Source: Dimorphilus gyrociliatus (Eukaryota > Annelida > Polychaeta > Dinophilidae). Taken from it: a stretch of DNA of 64,000 nucleotides. This document shows positions 14,997-27,556 of the stretch, one piece after another (within the stretch, counting starts at the first letter, position 1; each line of letters opens with the position of its first letter). The position numbers and the translations under genes are program-made. A model generated the notes under the pieces. It was not told where the DNA came from. It worked only from the letters and a program-made list of their open reading frames with translations, and searched no databases. The DNA is taken from NCBI GenBank assembly GCA_904063045.1, contig CAJFCJ010000004.1, positions 799,713 to 863,712 of the forward strand. Reading direction: 5' to 3'.

Positions 14997-16472
14997 AATT
15001 TTTATATCAAGACTCATTCATTTCTTCTTCTTCTTACCTATCGATTCTTACTTCTAAATAGAATTGGTTATTTCCACATTGTGTCTTTTTAATTCGATTC
15101 TCATGAATTAAGTGCAGCTTCTAGAAAACAAGACATATAGTTTGCATGTTTCATTAATAACATATATCAGTCCCTCTCCAAATTCGTCGCAAAGTCAGTA
15201 TTAACAGCTTGTTTATTTTAAGAATCAAATTAAATCAGTGAAAAAATATATTTCATTTTTTTCTACAAAGAATAAAAGAAAATATAATCTAAGCACGAAT
15301 GCGAAATTTCATTTTCCCTACTTGTATCTAAAGATTGGATTTGTTAAAGAAATAGAAAATATTACAGTCTTTTTTTTAAATAACATAGCTTATCTTTATC
15401 CCTCTAGCAATAATCATACTTTTTCAGCCTGAATTATTAATGGGGATGCTTTAGAGAAACATCAGGTGAATGAAGAGAATACGATGTAAGGTAATTTATT
15501 TAGATGTTAGTCTCTTCCTTCCTGATAATTTTGTTGTTAATTACATCTGTGATTTGTATAGATATCTAATTGTTTGTACTCAAGTCTGTTTGTTTTTTTC
15601 TTTTAAATAAAATCATTTCATTTTTTTTGTTTTCAATTAAAACATGAGTAACAAATATCAGTCTTTATCCAATTGTTTATCTCTCTTTGTCTCTCTCTCT
15701 CTCTCTGTCTCCTTTCTTTTATAACATTTATTAAACTATAGACAATAAATATTAAAGTAAATTTTGCATGTTTTCCGGGATTTTAATTGGTTAAATTTAT
15801 ATTTAAATGTGTTATAATTGCTTATATTAAAGAAGGCAAACGCTGTCTATAAATTAGATCGGAAATATCAGTAATCCTATTTACCTCGAATACTAAAAAA
15901 AGAATAAATTTAGAAATATAGCAGAGTGAAAGTTTAGCTAGATTTAAGAAAAAGAACTCATTGTATCAACGTTAGAAAGTGTATATTTTTGAAAAGATAT
16001 TAACAATTTCTAGTTGACTTAATACAGAGAAATATTTTTTATAAGCTAAAGACTTGTAGGTCGTATGTTTAATTATGCTGTGTTAGAGAGACTTATATAT
16101 ATATATATATATATAGTATATATACATTCGTGTAAAATAGTACACTGTATAACTAGCATGCAATTAATTTGTAAGCAATAGCCCACAATCGACAGAATAA
16201 TGATTAGATATCTATGACTAATTGAAAACTTTTGTTAATTAGCATAAAATTTCAACAATAATTAAAAGTGAATTTTGCGGCAAATTGCTCTTAAAAGTAG
16301 GCGTGAAAAATGATTTAAAGAGAAAGACCTTTCGAACCAAGAAGAAAGAAAAAATAGGTTTTACTATTAGAAAATATCTATCTGCGTGACGACGAAAGCT
16401 GAGTACCTTCAAATTCGCACTTCTATTCACGCCAATCATCAATCATCAGAATGTATCATCTATTAAAGGGAA

Positions 16473-16508
<36 letters not shown>

Positions 16509-17749
16509 CACTAAACAGTATTGTATTTAACGTAGAGTATCATTATTTTAATTAAAATGTTTAAATTAACAGTGAAAAAATAGTTTTAAATATTAATTTC
16601 TCTTCTTTTTAAAAGGACATTATGTTCAGAGATGAGGAAAATTCAGATACAAATACAGTTTGTTGATCGTATTTAGTTTTCTCATTTTGCTAGCATCATT
16701 ACTAAGTCATTAGTTATAATGTGAAAGATGGTTTTTTACCTAAACAAAGTACGAATTGAGTAAATATTAATCTATTTCCTTTAGACAGAGGAAGCTCGGT
16801 AAGGGGTATAAGTAAAGTGGGAATAATGGGCGATGAAAGAAAAAAAACAGAGGACTGCTAAATGTCATAAAGCGACCTTTATGTCAAAAAGAACTCATTA
16901 CTTATACATTGCACGTTTAATGTCATATAGCAGTTTCCTTAAAATGTATACTGTGGCTAATCATTCACATTTATTTCAAATATGAAATACTCTTTTCCAA
17001 TCATTTGGCGCCAAGGTATAAAATAAATTCAATTTCTATCTTTTACATTAAATTACAGAACTAAAGCTACTTCTGTTCCCTAAGCTTTTTCCCCTTTTAT
17101 ACAGTTTTTCATTTAGTGTTATGTAATTTTTTTTCGGAATCATTTCGTTTTTTAAAAGAGCAAATTACTAGGAATTTTTTACTTTTCTCCTTCAATTTCT
17201 CTTATTTAAATGAATGGAAAAAAAAGAAAATTAGGAGTATTGACTTATAAAAGTAACACTTATCCGATCCTCTGAGAATGTCATCCTTTAATACCGTAAA
17301 ACAAGAGTATTTAATAAATTAACTTCACTGTCAACAAGCTTACTAATTACAATATTCATTGAATTTTGGTTAGAGTCAAATTCATTACGTTTCTTATAAT
17401 TATAAAGTGACTTACTCATTCTGCAGAGATTAAAAGACTAGTTAAATAGAGGAGAGGAAAATAAATTGGCTCACGCAACTTAACTTAGAGGGTAAAAAAC
17501 CAAGGAATGAGAGAAGAAGAAAGCGTTCAAAACTGATTTAGAAAGTATATTTGGTATTTTATTGTTAAAGTTTAGTTTCCTGAATATCTTATCAAGCAAG
17601 AAAAGATTGATTAAGCTTGCTTTATGTTTAATGAACATTGCAGACTTAAGAGAAAACTTGAAAACTCTAAATCCTTTGATATTTTTAAATATCTTCAGTT
17701 CTCCTTATGCTTTTCTCTTCCCGTTTACACTCATTCACTTACTCACTCA

Positions 17750-17787
17750 TTCTCTCTCTCACTCATTCTCTCTCTCACTCACTCTCC

Positions 17788-17832
<45 letters not shown>
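17750..17832. repeat. (CT)n microsatellite
   Basis: CT tract with ACTCATT interspersions upstream. It accounts for the two overlapping Ser/Leu-rich frames at 17562-17879. Confidence 0.95.
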
Positions 17833-17837
<5 letters not shown>

Positions 17838-19811
17838 ACATATGTATATAAATATACCTTATTAACATTAATTTATTAATTGATAATATTTTCAATAGAT
17901 TTTATTCATGAATTTATAACTTAACTTATATATTATAAGGAAACAGAACATTTATCTTTATTAAGTAGCGAGAAAAACTAACTATAAAAGAGAAACCAAA
18001 GAATGAATAGGAAAGAATATGCCTTCCAGAAAGAATTAACTTTAAAGAAATTATCTTCATCAATGAAAATTAGGTTTTCTTCGAATAGTTAGATTTATTT
18101 CTAGAATGAAGAATTCACAAGAATACTTTCCATCTTCATTTTTCAATGAAAATATTTCTTTTTAAAAAAACAACATAATAAATATCTTCTATTTTCTATT
18201 AAATACGTATATTTTACAGTGTAAAAGAAAAGATAGAGATAGATTTATGGAGATTAAAACACACATTTGATAAAAACTAACTTCACTCTTCTAAAGTAAG
18301 AATGTTTTAAATCATTAGTATGACTTTTATCTCCAAAACTTTAAAATCTATCAAAGAATCTTCATATTAGGATAATATCATATTTTATTTTCATTATTTG
18401 GAAGATTTAACAAACAAATTTTTTATTATCGCTCCTTTCATTTTCCCCCTAAGCTATGTTAAGCTAGCAAAAAAATTATAAGCGTTATGCATATTTTAGT
18501 CTGTCAAATGCTGATAGGGGGCATCTTGGTTCAATCTCTTGGTTATTTTGTTTTTCGCTCTCGAAGCTCCAGTATGCCGACGGTATAGTTTGGATATTGT
18601 CTAAAATCTATCTTTGTTTGTCAAGTTTGTTTGATCCTTATTAACAGGCTTTTTGTTGTGATACTTTTTTGTTAATTTCGACGCTCATTATTCAAAAAAA
18701 AAACAGATATATTCATCTATTGGAAAAAAATTTCTCTCTTTGATGAAACGAAACGGTATATTTTTTTTAGATACGCCATCTAGCGTTAAAATTCTAAGCT
18801 TATCATTGAAAAAAGTTTACTGAACGAAAGAAAAAGATTGAATGAGGAAATAATAATTAACCAAAAGTTTAAATAAAATATTATAATTAATAATTTGAGG
18901 TATTTTAAGTAAAGTTTTATATGAATATTGAATTAATTAGCTATGTTGTAGTTAAGTTCATTTAAATATCAATAGTAATATTTCTGTTTATTCTTTTTTT
19001 TTTATTAAAAACAAGAATTTCTTTTTGAATAATGAGTGTATAATCTAATTTATTATAGATCAATCATATATTATGTCTTAGGTACATTTACAAATTTATA
19101 ACATTTAACATTAAAAAAAACTGGAAGAAAAACTCATTAAACTTAAATTTAGCCTATAAAGAGATTAAGCATAAAAAATGGAAATTCAATGTAAATAATA
19201 GGTAACAAGTTTAAATTAATCCTTATATAAAAAAAGAGACAAGACTAAGACAAGACTATAAAAATTGATCTTTTATAACAAAAATTCTCCATCCTTTCAT
19301 TGTTTTCTTGATCTTATTTTTCTTAACAGTATTTGTTATATTTGTTAACATTTTTAGAATATTGTTATTGTCAAGTCTATTATTTAGAAGGGAACATTGA
19401 AATAAGTCTAATATTGTTTATTTCACCTCGTTTCTCCTACTATACTTTATGATATTACTAATAATTATTATTTTACTAACATATCAAATAATTTTGATAG
19501 CAATCGACGAAAAATATTTATCTAATAAATTATTTATATATAAATGTATATAAATATAGTTTATAGTACAATTCCCTTAGTCCCTCCCACTTTTCCCAGC
19601 CTATCTATTTCCCTGTGAAAAAGAAAACATTACCATCCCTCCCTTAGTTCTCCATTCTTTGTGCTTAAAATTTCACGTAGAGATAAGCTTTCTTGGTAGA
19701 ACGGAGAATTATGAATACTTTATCGAGATAAATACATATATATATATACATATATTTATGAGGTAAAGTTATCTATAAAAAATAAAAAAGTGTTGGATAA
19801 AAACAATTTAA

Positions 19812-19819
19812 CCGGAAGT
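19812..19819 (+). promoter_or_regulatory. ETS/GABP-type site CCGGAAGT
   Basis: A perfect CCGGAAGT core in AT-rich DNA, 178 bases upstream of the cysteine-rich exon at 19990. The same motif, inverted, sits in the DAXX/CIP4 bidirectional promoter. ETS-type sites are common in TATA-less animal promoters; use as a promoter here is inference. Confidence 0.4.
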
Positions 19820-19989
19820 GTTGGTTAATTGACCTTTAATGGAGATAGCTTATTATTTTCGTTTCATTAATTTTTCAATTATTATCTTCTTTTTTGTTTG
19901 TATTAATTCTCTTTTAATCTATTTGTTTTCACAAAAAATATATCGGTTATGGAAACTATATATCTACTTGTTTATTTTGATTACTGTAG

Positions 19990-20199
19990 GGTCGCCTCTT
20001 TGCGCTGTTACTTTTCGTAGGCGCCATCTCCTTGGTAGAAGTGCTCCCTCAGCATCAGCAATATTTAGAATGCCTGGAAGTATGTGCCATCGGATGTGTA
20101 CACTGGAGAAAACCCAATTTACCATTTTGTGCTGAGAATTGTCTGAAAATCAACAATATGCCTGAGTTTATCCCAGAAATGTACTGTTTCGCAAGATGA
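19990..20199 (+). CDS. Terminal exon of small secreted six-cysteine peptide (unrecognised)
   Basis: The frame opens directly after a TAG that doubles as a splice acceptor (TTACTGTAG) and runs 69 codons to TGA at 20197. It begins with a signal-peptide-like stretch (GRLFALLLFVGAISLVEV). A mature-like region follows with six cysteines spaced C-X3-C-X3-C-X10-C-X3-C-X14-C. No ATG precedes the cysteines in this exon, so the start codon must be in an upstream exon. One phase-compatible option is ATG 19839 with a donor at 19896; it is weak because it makes an overlong hydrophobic leader. A poly(A) signal follows at 20370. I recognise no family. The C-X3-C...C-X3-C core resembles helical-hairpin peptides only in spacing. 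It could be a peptide hormone, antimicrobial or other secreted peptide; its function is unknown. A different-frame ORF (19839-20135) overlaps and is less convincing. Confidence 0.5.
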   Translation, partial: GRLFALLLFVGAISLVEVLPQHQQYLECLEVCAIGCVHWRKPNLPFCAENCLKINNMPEFIPEMYCFAR

Positions 20200-20369
20200 C
20201 CATGATGAGTATGCTTGGAACAAAAAAGAAACGTATTCGATATTCGATTCTCTAAAAAAAAAAAACACCCTGACACGGTGTACATTGAATAATTTTGTGA
20301 AAATATAGTTTTAAAGTACGAATGCAAAAAGCTCAATTTTATTGGTCTTTTTTTTCCTTTACCACTTGT

Positions 20370-20375
20370 AATAAA
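20370..20375 (+). terminator. Poly(A) signal AATAAA after the cysteine-rich exon
   Basis: AATAAA 171 bases past the TGA of the cysteine-rich frame. It supports that exon being the last one of a plus-strand gene. Confidence 0.4.
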
Positions 20376-21541
20376 ATAGGCGCAAAATGTGAAAAAACTT
20401 AAATATGATCTTCTAGTTTATTTTGATTCGTATAAAAAAGAAAAGAAATTTAGCACTAAAAACTAGTTTTAATTAAAAAAAAAATCTAATTAATTTTAAT
20501 TCTTCCTCTGGAAGTTAATATATTCAATAAATATGTTGAAGAATATCTAAATCTAGAAATTTCTTTTAAAAAAGGCAAAAGTATCAATCGGAGGGAATTG
20601 AGAACAGTTTACTCCAATTAATTATAGGATTACATAATACAACGCATCTACTATATAATACATTTATACTCCATTAAGAGATCATAATTTGTTGATATTA
20701 AAATACTTTCTTTTCATTACTTTCAGTTGCCTTTGAAATTTCTATTGAAAGACAAAATTTCCATTCATGATAACATGGTTTTTTATTTCTTACTCTTTTA
20801 TATTAATATCCAAAAAGAAAAGAATATAATTTTTCTAAAGTACTACAAAAGTCAATCTTTCTTTTCTTTCACTCTAACCTCCCCCCTCCCTTCCCGTCTC
20901 CTTTCCCTCTTTCTCTCGCTCTTTACAAATCTCAAATTATTATTGAATTTTCACAAAATTTCTTTCTCTATATCACTTTTTCTCTAAAAGAATTTGCATA
21001 AGATTCTCATAAGACAACAAAAAACAAAAGCTACAAAGGCATCTTGCAGAATAGACATTTTGTTAGTTAAGAACACAAAAGAGTAGAACATCAGAAAGTT
21101 TCTCTTCATAGTAAAAAAGATTGGTGAAAAATAAACATACATTATATTAGACATAGAAGATATTTTTTCTCGTTATAGTACAGACATTCTTCCTTTAAGT
21201 TACAAAAATACGAGACGAAAGCTTTGAAATATAGAATATATATACATATATGTATATATACATAGTATATATAAACAAAATGTTATACTACAACTCAAGC
21301 TTTTCTCTTGAAAACACTTAACGGTGTATTATAATAAATGGATATTAAATATCTAATAAAAAAAATCATTAAGAATTAGTATTAAAAAATGAAGTGTTAC
21401 CGAGACAACGAATAATGCAGTATTTCAATGTCCGAAACATTAAGACACGAAGCCTTTCGTATAACAAAAAACGAATAGAGCACCAGTCTTTTTCTTTTAA
21501 ATATGAAATAAAAAAAACTTCTTGAATTATTAACTTTTGAT
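20376..21541. other. Intergenic and CIP4 3' UTR region
   Basis: AT-rich sequence between the cysteine-rich exon and the stop codon of the minus-strand CIP4/TOCA gene. The part nearest 21541 should be that gene's 3' UTR. A minus-strand AATAAA (TTTATT on plus) is at 20781-20786. No coding exon was recognised. Confidence 0.5.
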
Positions 21542-24500
21542 TCAATCGTATTCTATGTATAGAGTCGGTACAAATCCATCTTCGCCACTATCATTTTTTA
21601 CTCTTGTCCAACCATCGCCCGTATCAGCTTCAATGATTTGTAATTTTTCACCATCCCTAATAGCAAGAGAACCTTCATTTTGACCCTCAAAAGCGTATTT
21701 GGCGGTAGCTCTTCCCAAACTACAATCTTCAATATGATTCGAATCAGAATAGTCTTCTTCAAACTCCTCAAACATATCAGAATCGTTATTAGATATGGAA
21801 TGCGTAGGTGTTATCTCTTCTTTTGGAGGAGGAGGCCTTTGATAATAGAAACATGAAATTAATATATATTTCATCAAGCACTATAAACATTACACACAAA
21901 AATACGTTTTGAAAATGTCACCGGAAATGATGGCACTTTACAAAAGAAAATATCTAACGCCATCTCTAGGTGGTACCTAAAAATATTTCAACAGCATAGA
22001 AATATACTTACAAAGATGTTGTTTTAACGCTTGACGGCGTATGGTTATTTAAATTAGGACTTTTCGTCTCCTCTTTGCTATGACCAATATTTCTTAAAAA
22101 ATTTTCATATTTTTCAATTTCTGATTGTATATTTTCAATATTCTGTCTATTCTTGTCTAGCTCTTCATTCATACGGTCCTGACTTAAGCCCATATGAGAT
22201 TTTGGTGTTGACGAACCTTCAACTCCAACCCCTTTTTCAGCAACTTCAAGCATTTTTTCAAGACCAGACCTTTTTTTAAAAAAAAAGCATGTAAAGTAAA
22301 ACAAAATCACTCGTTCTTTTAACTTTTACCTCTCTTGGTTAAGTTTCAACAAGGTTTTCTGAAAATTGACAATTTTTTCATTTATTTTTTTTTTCTGTTG
22401 AAGAGGCGGAAGATTGGTAAAAAATGGATCATCCTTTTTATCATTTTGATGAGGCTAAACAATAAAAATTACACATAAATTCGGTTTCAATGAAATTACA
22501 ATTCACAATATAAACTATTAACTAATTTCGCCAATAAGGAAAACATTTGTAATTCAACTAAAAATTGGTTACAAATACGTGATAAGCCAATTTAAATAAT
22601 ATAAAATAAGAATTAGCAGAAGCTTATAATTTGGAATAATAGTAATCACAGTCACTTTTAAACGCCAAAAAATTAAAGAAGTTCTAGCCTTTTCCTAAGA
22701 AATAAAAGAAAGATACAAAATATTCAATAGATTCAGTTAAAAATTAGGATTTTGATCAAATTAATTAACCTAAATGAGTATGAAAAGATGATACACGTAT
22801 AAACAAGAATATACGTATGTAAATATATATACGAATATGAGAGATTTTGAAAAGAAAGTTACTATAATATTAAAAGTTTAAAAGCAGAATTAGAATGCGA
22901 TAGCTTCAACAAAAGAAAATATCTCGTTTAGTTAATAAATACATATACAAAACATATGATATATAGATATATATATTAAAAAAATCACCGGTGCGACCAG
23001 GGATAATCGTCGTAAAGCTCGTTCAGAAAACTGCAAAAAGTTTTAGTAAAAAATATAACAATAAAAATTGTGTTATATACTAATATATATATAAATAAAT
23101 AAATACAAATAAATATGATAAATATGTTAATAACTGATAACGTAACTCAAATAAACCAACAATGTAAAGTTCTAAAACCTAAAGTAATAAAATATGTTGT
23201 TACAACTAAACAAAACAAAAAATTTCCACTACTAATCAACAATATATCATGGACAGCAACGTCTTACTTTATAATTATTAATTAATTATACAAGATGAAA
23301 ATTTAATGAATACGTGATGTTGAATAAATTGATGTTCAATTTGCTTTTTTAAAATCAAATTATTGCTTTTAAACTTGCTATCTTTAATTAAACATAAACC
23401 ATCAGAAACGGTTAAGCTAGGATTGTGGGCTAGGATAAATTTCGTACTTTATTAAGGTACGAATAATATATTTAAATATATTTTACAGAATCCAAAATTT
23501 TCATTTATTTTAACTCTACTTTTCTCAATTATGTGGTAATTGAAAGAGTAAACGTATTATGCAATAAAAAATAGACCAGATATAACTAAGAAATTGGAAA
23601 ATAGAGATCAAACTGACTTTATTTTCCTTTAAAAATATACTCAATAGAAAAAGTTTTAAAATATGAATCGATTCATATTGAATAGTGACGGCCTACCTGC
23701 TTTTAGCATCCATATTTTAATCCATAAGATATTATCTAAATATATATAGATATATATTTATACTGTACATATTTACTTTCAAAGTCAATAATATCTAGAA
23801 TATAAATTAACAATTAATTCTATTGCAAGAGTTCTTAATTGAATGTTTAGTGCATCAATAATAATAAAATTATTGAAAACTGTTTTCAGATATAATTATA
23901 ATTTGGAAATCACAAACTATTTAATACAGTATAAAGTACACTGCATTGAATAATAAAAATAATTCTTCAATCTGGAAAATTTCTATTTTTTTCCATAGAC
24001 TTTAATTTAAGCACTTTAATAGTAACTGTGAGTTGTTAATAGAATTGTTAATTGTTGTTTTTGTAAAATTAAGAATACTTAAGCTAATTATTTAATATAC
24101 ATACATATTTGTATATATAAATGTATATAAATAAACACATTTTGTCATGCGCTTTGTTAGATTTAATAAAAGGTAAGTTACAAATTGGAATAGGGAAGTT
24201 AAAAGCTGAGGAAAGGTAAAGGTACATAATATTAAATTGGGGTAGTTAAGTAATATATAAATACATCTATATAATAAAAATAATAATAGATATATCATGC
24301 TTTGATATAAACCTACCCGATATCGTATAAACTGTAAAATGGCCGGAAACATATTAAAAGAAAAGAAAAAAAAATCATTGATATGTAAGAAAATATTTTT
24401 CACGACTAAATTAATATAGTTTTAAAGATATATAAAATTTAATATCTTTGAATAAATAAAACGAAACTTATTCTTACCGATGCTGCCTTTAGTTTATTTT

Positions 24501-27422
24501 TCTTTTTCGTAGTATTAGGAGTTGAAGTACCATATTCAACAAACTCGATATCTCCATTAGGTGTATATCCACTTCTATATAAATCGATAACCGTTTGAAT
24601 ATCCTAGAAAAAAGAGGAAAGTTATTTTTTCTTTCATAAACTCTTTTAGAAACTAAAACGAAATGATTCAACATTTGTTATTTTCAAAACAATATACTCT
24701 ATGCACAGTTGATCTCAAAATAAAAATCACGTGATTATTCTATTTTTATTTTGCGTGTACTATCTTCGTAGACGCCCCTCTTGTTAGACCTAATAACAGT
24801 ACATTTTTTAATGAAGAATATTAATTAGTTGCTTAAATTTATCTTTAAAATAAATATTACAAATATCAAATTCAACATGATTTCTTTTACGAATAACGTA
24901 ATAGATGAAAGGCCTACGATGAAGTACTTAAACGATACTCGAACTTTATCTACAGATAGATGATAAACAAGAGTTACAAAATAAATAAGGAAATTAATTA
25001 ATAATGAAATAAAAAAGATTTCTCTTAACCTTTTCGGCATTTATCGTTTTACAACAAGCTTCCATTCCGTCTATACACCTTTGCAAAATGGGTACTACTT
25101 TTTTTTCAACCTCCATAAAACTGATTAGTCTATTTTTAACTTCTTCTATTCGACCTTCTTCCATGTTTTGTATATGCTATTGAAGTGTTAATAATTAGTT
25201 TAGCATGTGAGGGAAAACATCAAAGTTTGTAAATACAAACTTACATTGTATATATCTGGCATGACAATACTATAATGAGTCCTTTGCATATCGTTTGTTT
25301 TTTTCAATTCCGCTGCATAATCTGTCTTATACGATTCACAGATTTGTTGCTTGGAAGTGGCAATTCCTTTAGCCTATTGTTGAAAAATATATATAATACA
25401 AGTACACATAATAATTATACAGATAAATATACAAAAATTGAACAAATATTTCAAGTATTAAAAAGAAATGGGACGTTTAAGTAAAAATAGGACAATTGTC
25501 AATTATTTGCTATTTGAATGATATTGTCCCAGTTTAACCCCTTATACACTAATATATATAAGTATATATATATATATATTTACATATATTATTAATAACG
25601 GGAAAGAAAATTTTAAATAGTCATCATTAGAAAAATCTAGTTACATTATAAACTTCAGCTTTAGTTTTTAGATCATCGTTCTCCATTTCAATATATCTCT
25701 CCCTAGCTTTTTCCTCTTCTTTAGCTGATTTTTCATACAATTTTCTTGCTTTATCATGTTTTGCTATTTGATTTCTTAAGTCTGCTTGCTCTTTAAGGGC
25801 TCTATTAAACAGCTACAAAAAAATATTAAATAAATGCTTAAAGTGTACAGAACAAATGGTCTTGCTTTCACATACTCTTTTTCTTTCCGTTTTATACGTA
25901 TTAATGCTATTGTTCATATCCTTTTCATACTTTGATAACTCTTCGGCAATTTGGTCATGTTGGCCTGCGACATCACTGATTTCTTTTATGTAAGTTATAA
26001 ATGCGGTGGCATGAGTAAATCTGAAAAAATACGTTAGATTATTTAGGTTAATTATTTAATTATTATTAAATAAATGTTCTATAGCTATTTAATACTTCAA
26101 TTTGCCTTCAGCAATTCATTACAAAAATATTAGACAAACGTTCTTTGAAAATTACAGATAATACAGAATTTTCTATTAGTTTCGGTTTACATCAGAAATA
26201 TAAACATTGAAAATGTCAACTATTTAGAATAATAAGACAGATCGCCATTGTGTTATCAAGTGTAGTATATCCGATAATAATTGAATACAAAGAAGCGATG
26301 AAATCATATTACATGGACATTAAGCATTAATGCGCTAAATTTAATTTGACCCAAAAACTATAACTTACGTATAATAGCTATCTTCCTTTTTCTTATTAGT
26401 CGATATATGACTTTTAACGAGCTTTCTGTAAAAAACAAATGATTAAAATAAATTATGTGATAAAAAGTTGAGAGTATCAATTTCAGGAAGAAATAAACAA
26501 AGACAGTTATTTTATAGAACATATTGTCTACATTTCTTCTATTTTATAAATCAATGACTCAATTGGGCTGGAATGATTCATTGGAAAAACAAGATGCCAG
26601 TAGGGTAACTTTATACTTTCCAGATGTATGGCTAATTACAGATATAAATAATTAATCTACTTCGAATTATGAATAATCACACAATTGAGTATTTTTTTAT
26701 CAATTTAAATACTGTCAAAAAATCATTAATAGTATACCAATAAACAGATAGGCATACTAAACGTTTATGTTACCAACTTACTTTAATTCTTTTGCATATT
26801 CTATTTCAATCTTTATTCTACCTCTCAGGAACTTGATGATATCTTCCAAAAATATAATCCCTTTATCAGTATATTGACTAAGGTTTTCATACTGATCCTA
26901 AAATGAGAAAAATAATTATTAGTTTCATTGATAAAATTATAGAAAAATCATTTACAGGTTAGTAAATATTTTATGAAAAATGTATGATTAAATATGACTG
27001 TACAGGTTATGTAATTTAAAAAGGATAAGAGAAAAATGGGAGTGGGTCAGGTGCAGATGGCAAACTAATTATATCTTAGCGGCAACTACAAGATACATAC
27101 CCATAAGTGAACACCGAAATTCATGTCTTAATCCAAAATAGTAAAAACACCTTACAAAGATATGCTTGTTGTACTGATAGGTTGATTTCACCTATGTAGT
27201 AGGCCGTTAGTCAAACTTTCATTTCAATGTAAAATGGCGTCCGGTTGTTTTCGTATAAATGTAAATTTAAGCTCTAAAATCTTCCTAATAATTTATAATT
27301 ATTTTAAAAATTATAATTTATAAAACTGAATTAATATTATTTGTAAATACAACTAAATGGATTTGTACTATATCAACATGATATAGAGCTACCTGCTCGT
27401 AGTATTTCCAGCATGATAGCAT
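21542..27422 (-). CDS. FNBP1L: F-BAR/HR1/SH3 adaptor of the CIP4/TOCA-1/FBP17 family
   Basis: Complete gene, 12 exons read from high to low coordinates: 27422-27393, 26897-26782, 26425-26369, 26020-25876, 25812-25645, 25373-25245, 25176-25030, 24603-24478, 23030-22989, 22454-22330, 22269-22012, 21836-21542 (TGA); 545 residues. The family bends membranes with its F-BAR domain, binds GTP-Cdc42 through HR1 and recruits N-WASP/dynamin through SH3 during endocytosis. F-BAR is about residues 8-264 (start MLSCWKYYEQDQYENL, then YAKELKKLV; vertebrate equivalent MSWGTELWDQFDNL). It is followed by the hinge motif SGYTPNGDIEFVEY. HR1 is about 333-425 (LPPLQQKKKINEKIVNFQK). A proline-rich acidic linker follows. 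SH3 is 490-545, with ALYDY-type AKYAFEG, DGW and GFVPTLYI. The start was chosen because it is in phase, has Kozak-like AACCATG and aligns with family N termini. The 14-codon exon 22989-23030 is flanked by large introns and may be optional. I cannot separate the three vertebrate paralogue names. Confidence 0.94.
23031..24477 (-). other. CIP4/TOCA intron, 1.4 kb
   Basis: AT-rich intron between the 14-codon exon and the exon ending at 24478. It holds short AT repeats and frames without splice context. No gene recognised. Confidence 0.7.
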
Positions 27423-27556
27423 GGTTAAGAGTTTCCACTTCCGGTGTGAAAACGGCAAATCTTTGAAAAAGAAATAGACGTCTTATGTTTAATTAATCCC
27501 GTTACGCTTTCTATGCTAATATTTCAGACTGTGCATGAAAGTTAAATCTAATAGAA
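27423..27556. promoter_or_regulatory. Bidirectional promoter of CIP4/TOCA (-) and DAXX (+)
   Basis: The two start codons are head-to-head with 134 bases between them. The spacer has a perfect inverted ETS/GABP site (ACTTCCGG, 27437-27444) close to the CIP4 start and no clear TATA box. This is the usual make-up of a TATA-less bidirectional animal promoter. Inside CIP4 intron 1, AAAATGGCGT at 27231-27240 resembles a YY1 site. Confidence 0.6.

Larger units (their letters stand above)
11656..19811. other. Intergenic repeat-rich region, no gene recognised
   Basis: About 8 kb of AT-rich DNA with long (CT)n and (GA)n microsatellites. The open frames here are mostly translated CT repeats (runs of Ser-Leu) or short AT-rich frames without splice context. 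A minus-strand frame at 16239-16442 (67 codons) resembles nothing I know. One ACGCCATCT motif is at 18773-18781. Confidence 0.6.

Noticed and set aside
19839-20135. 98-codon ORF overlapping the cysteine-rich exon in another frame
   Set aside because: The alternative frame gives a signal-like segment, regular cysteine spacing and a following poly(A) signal; this ORF has none of these.
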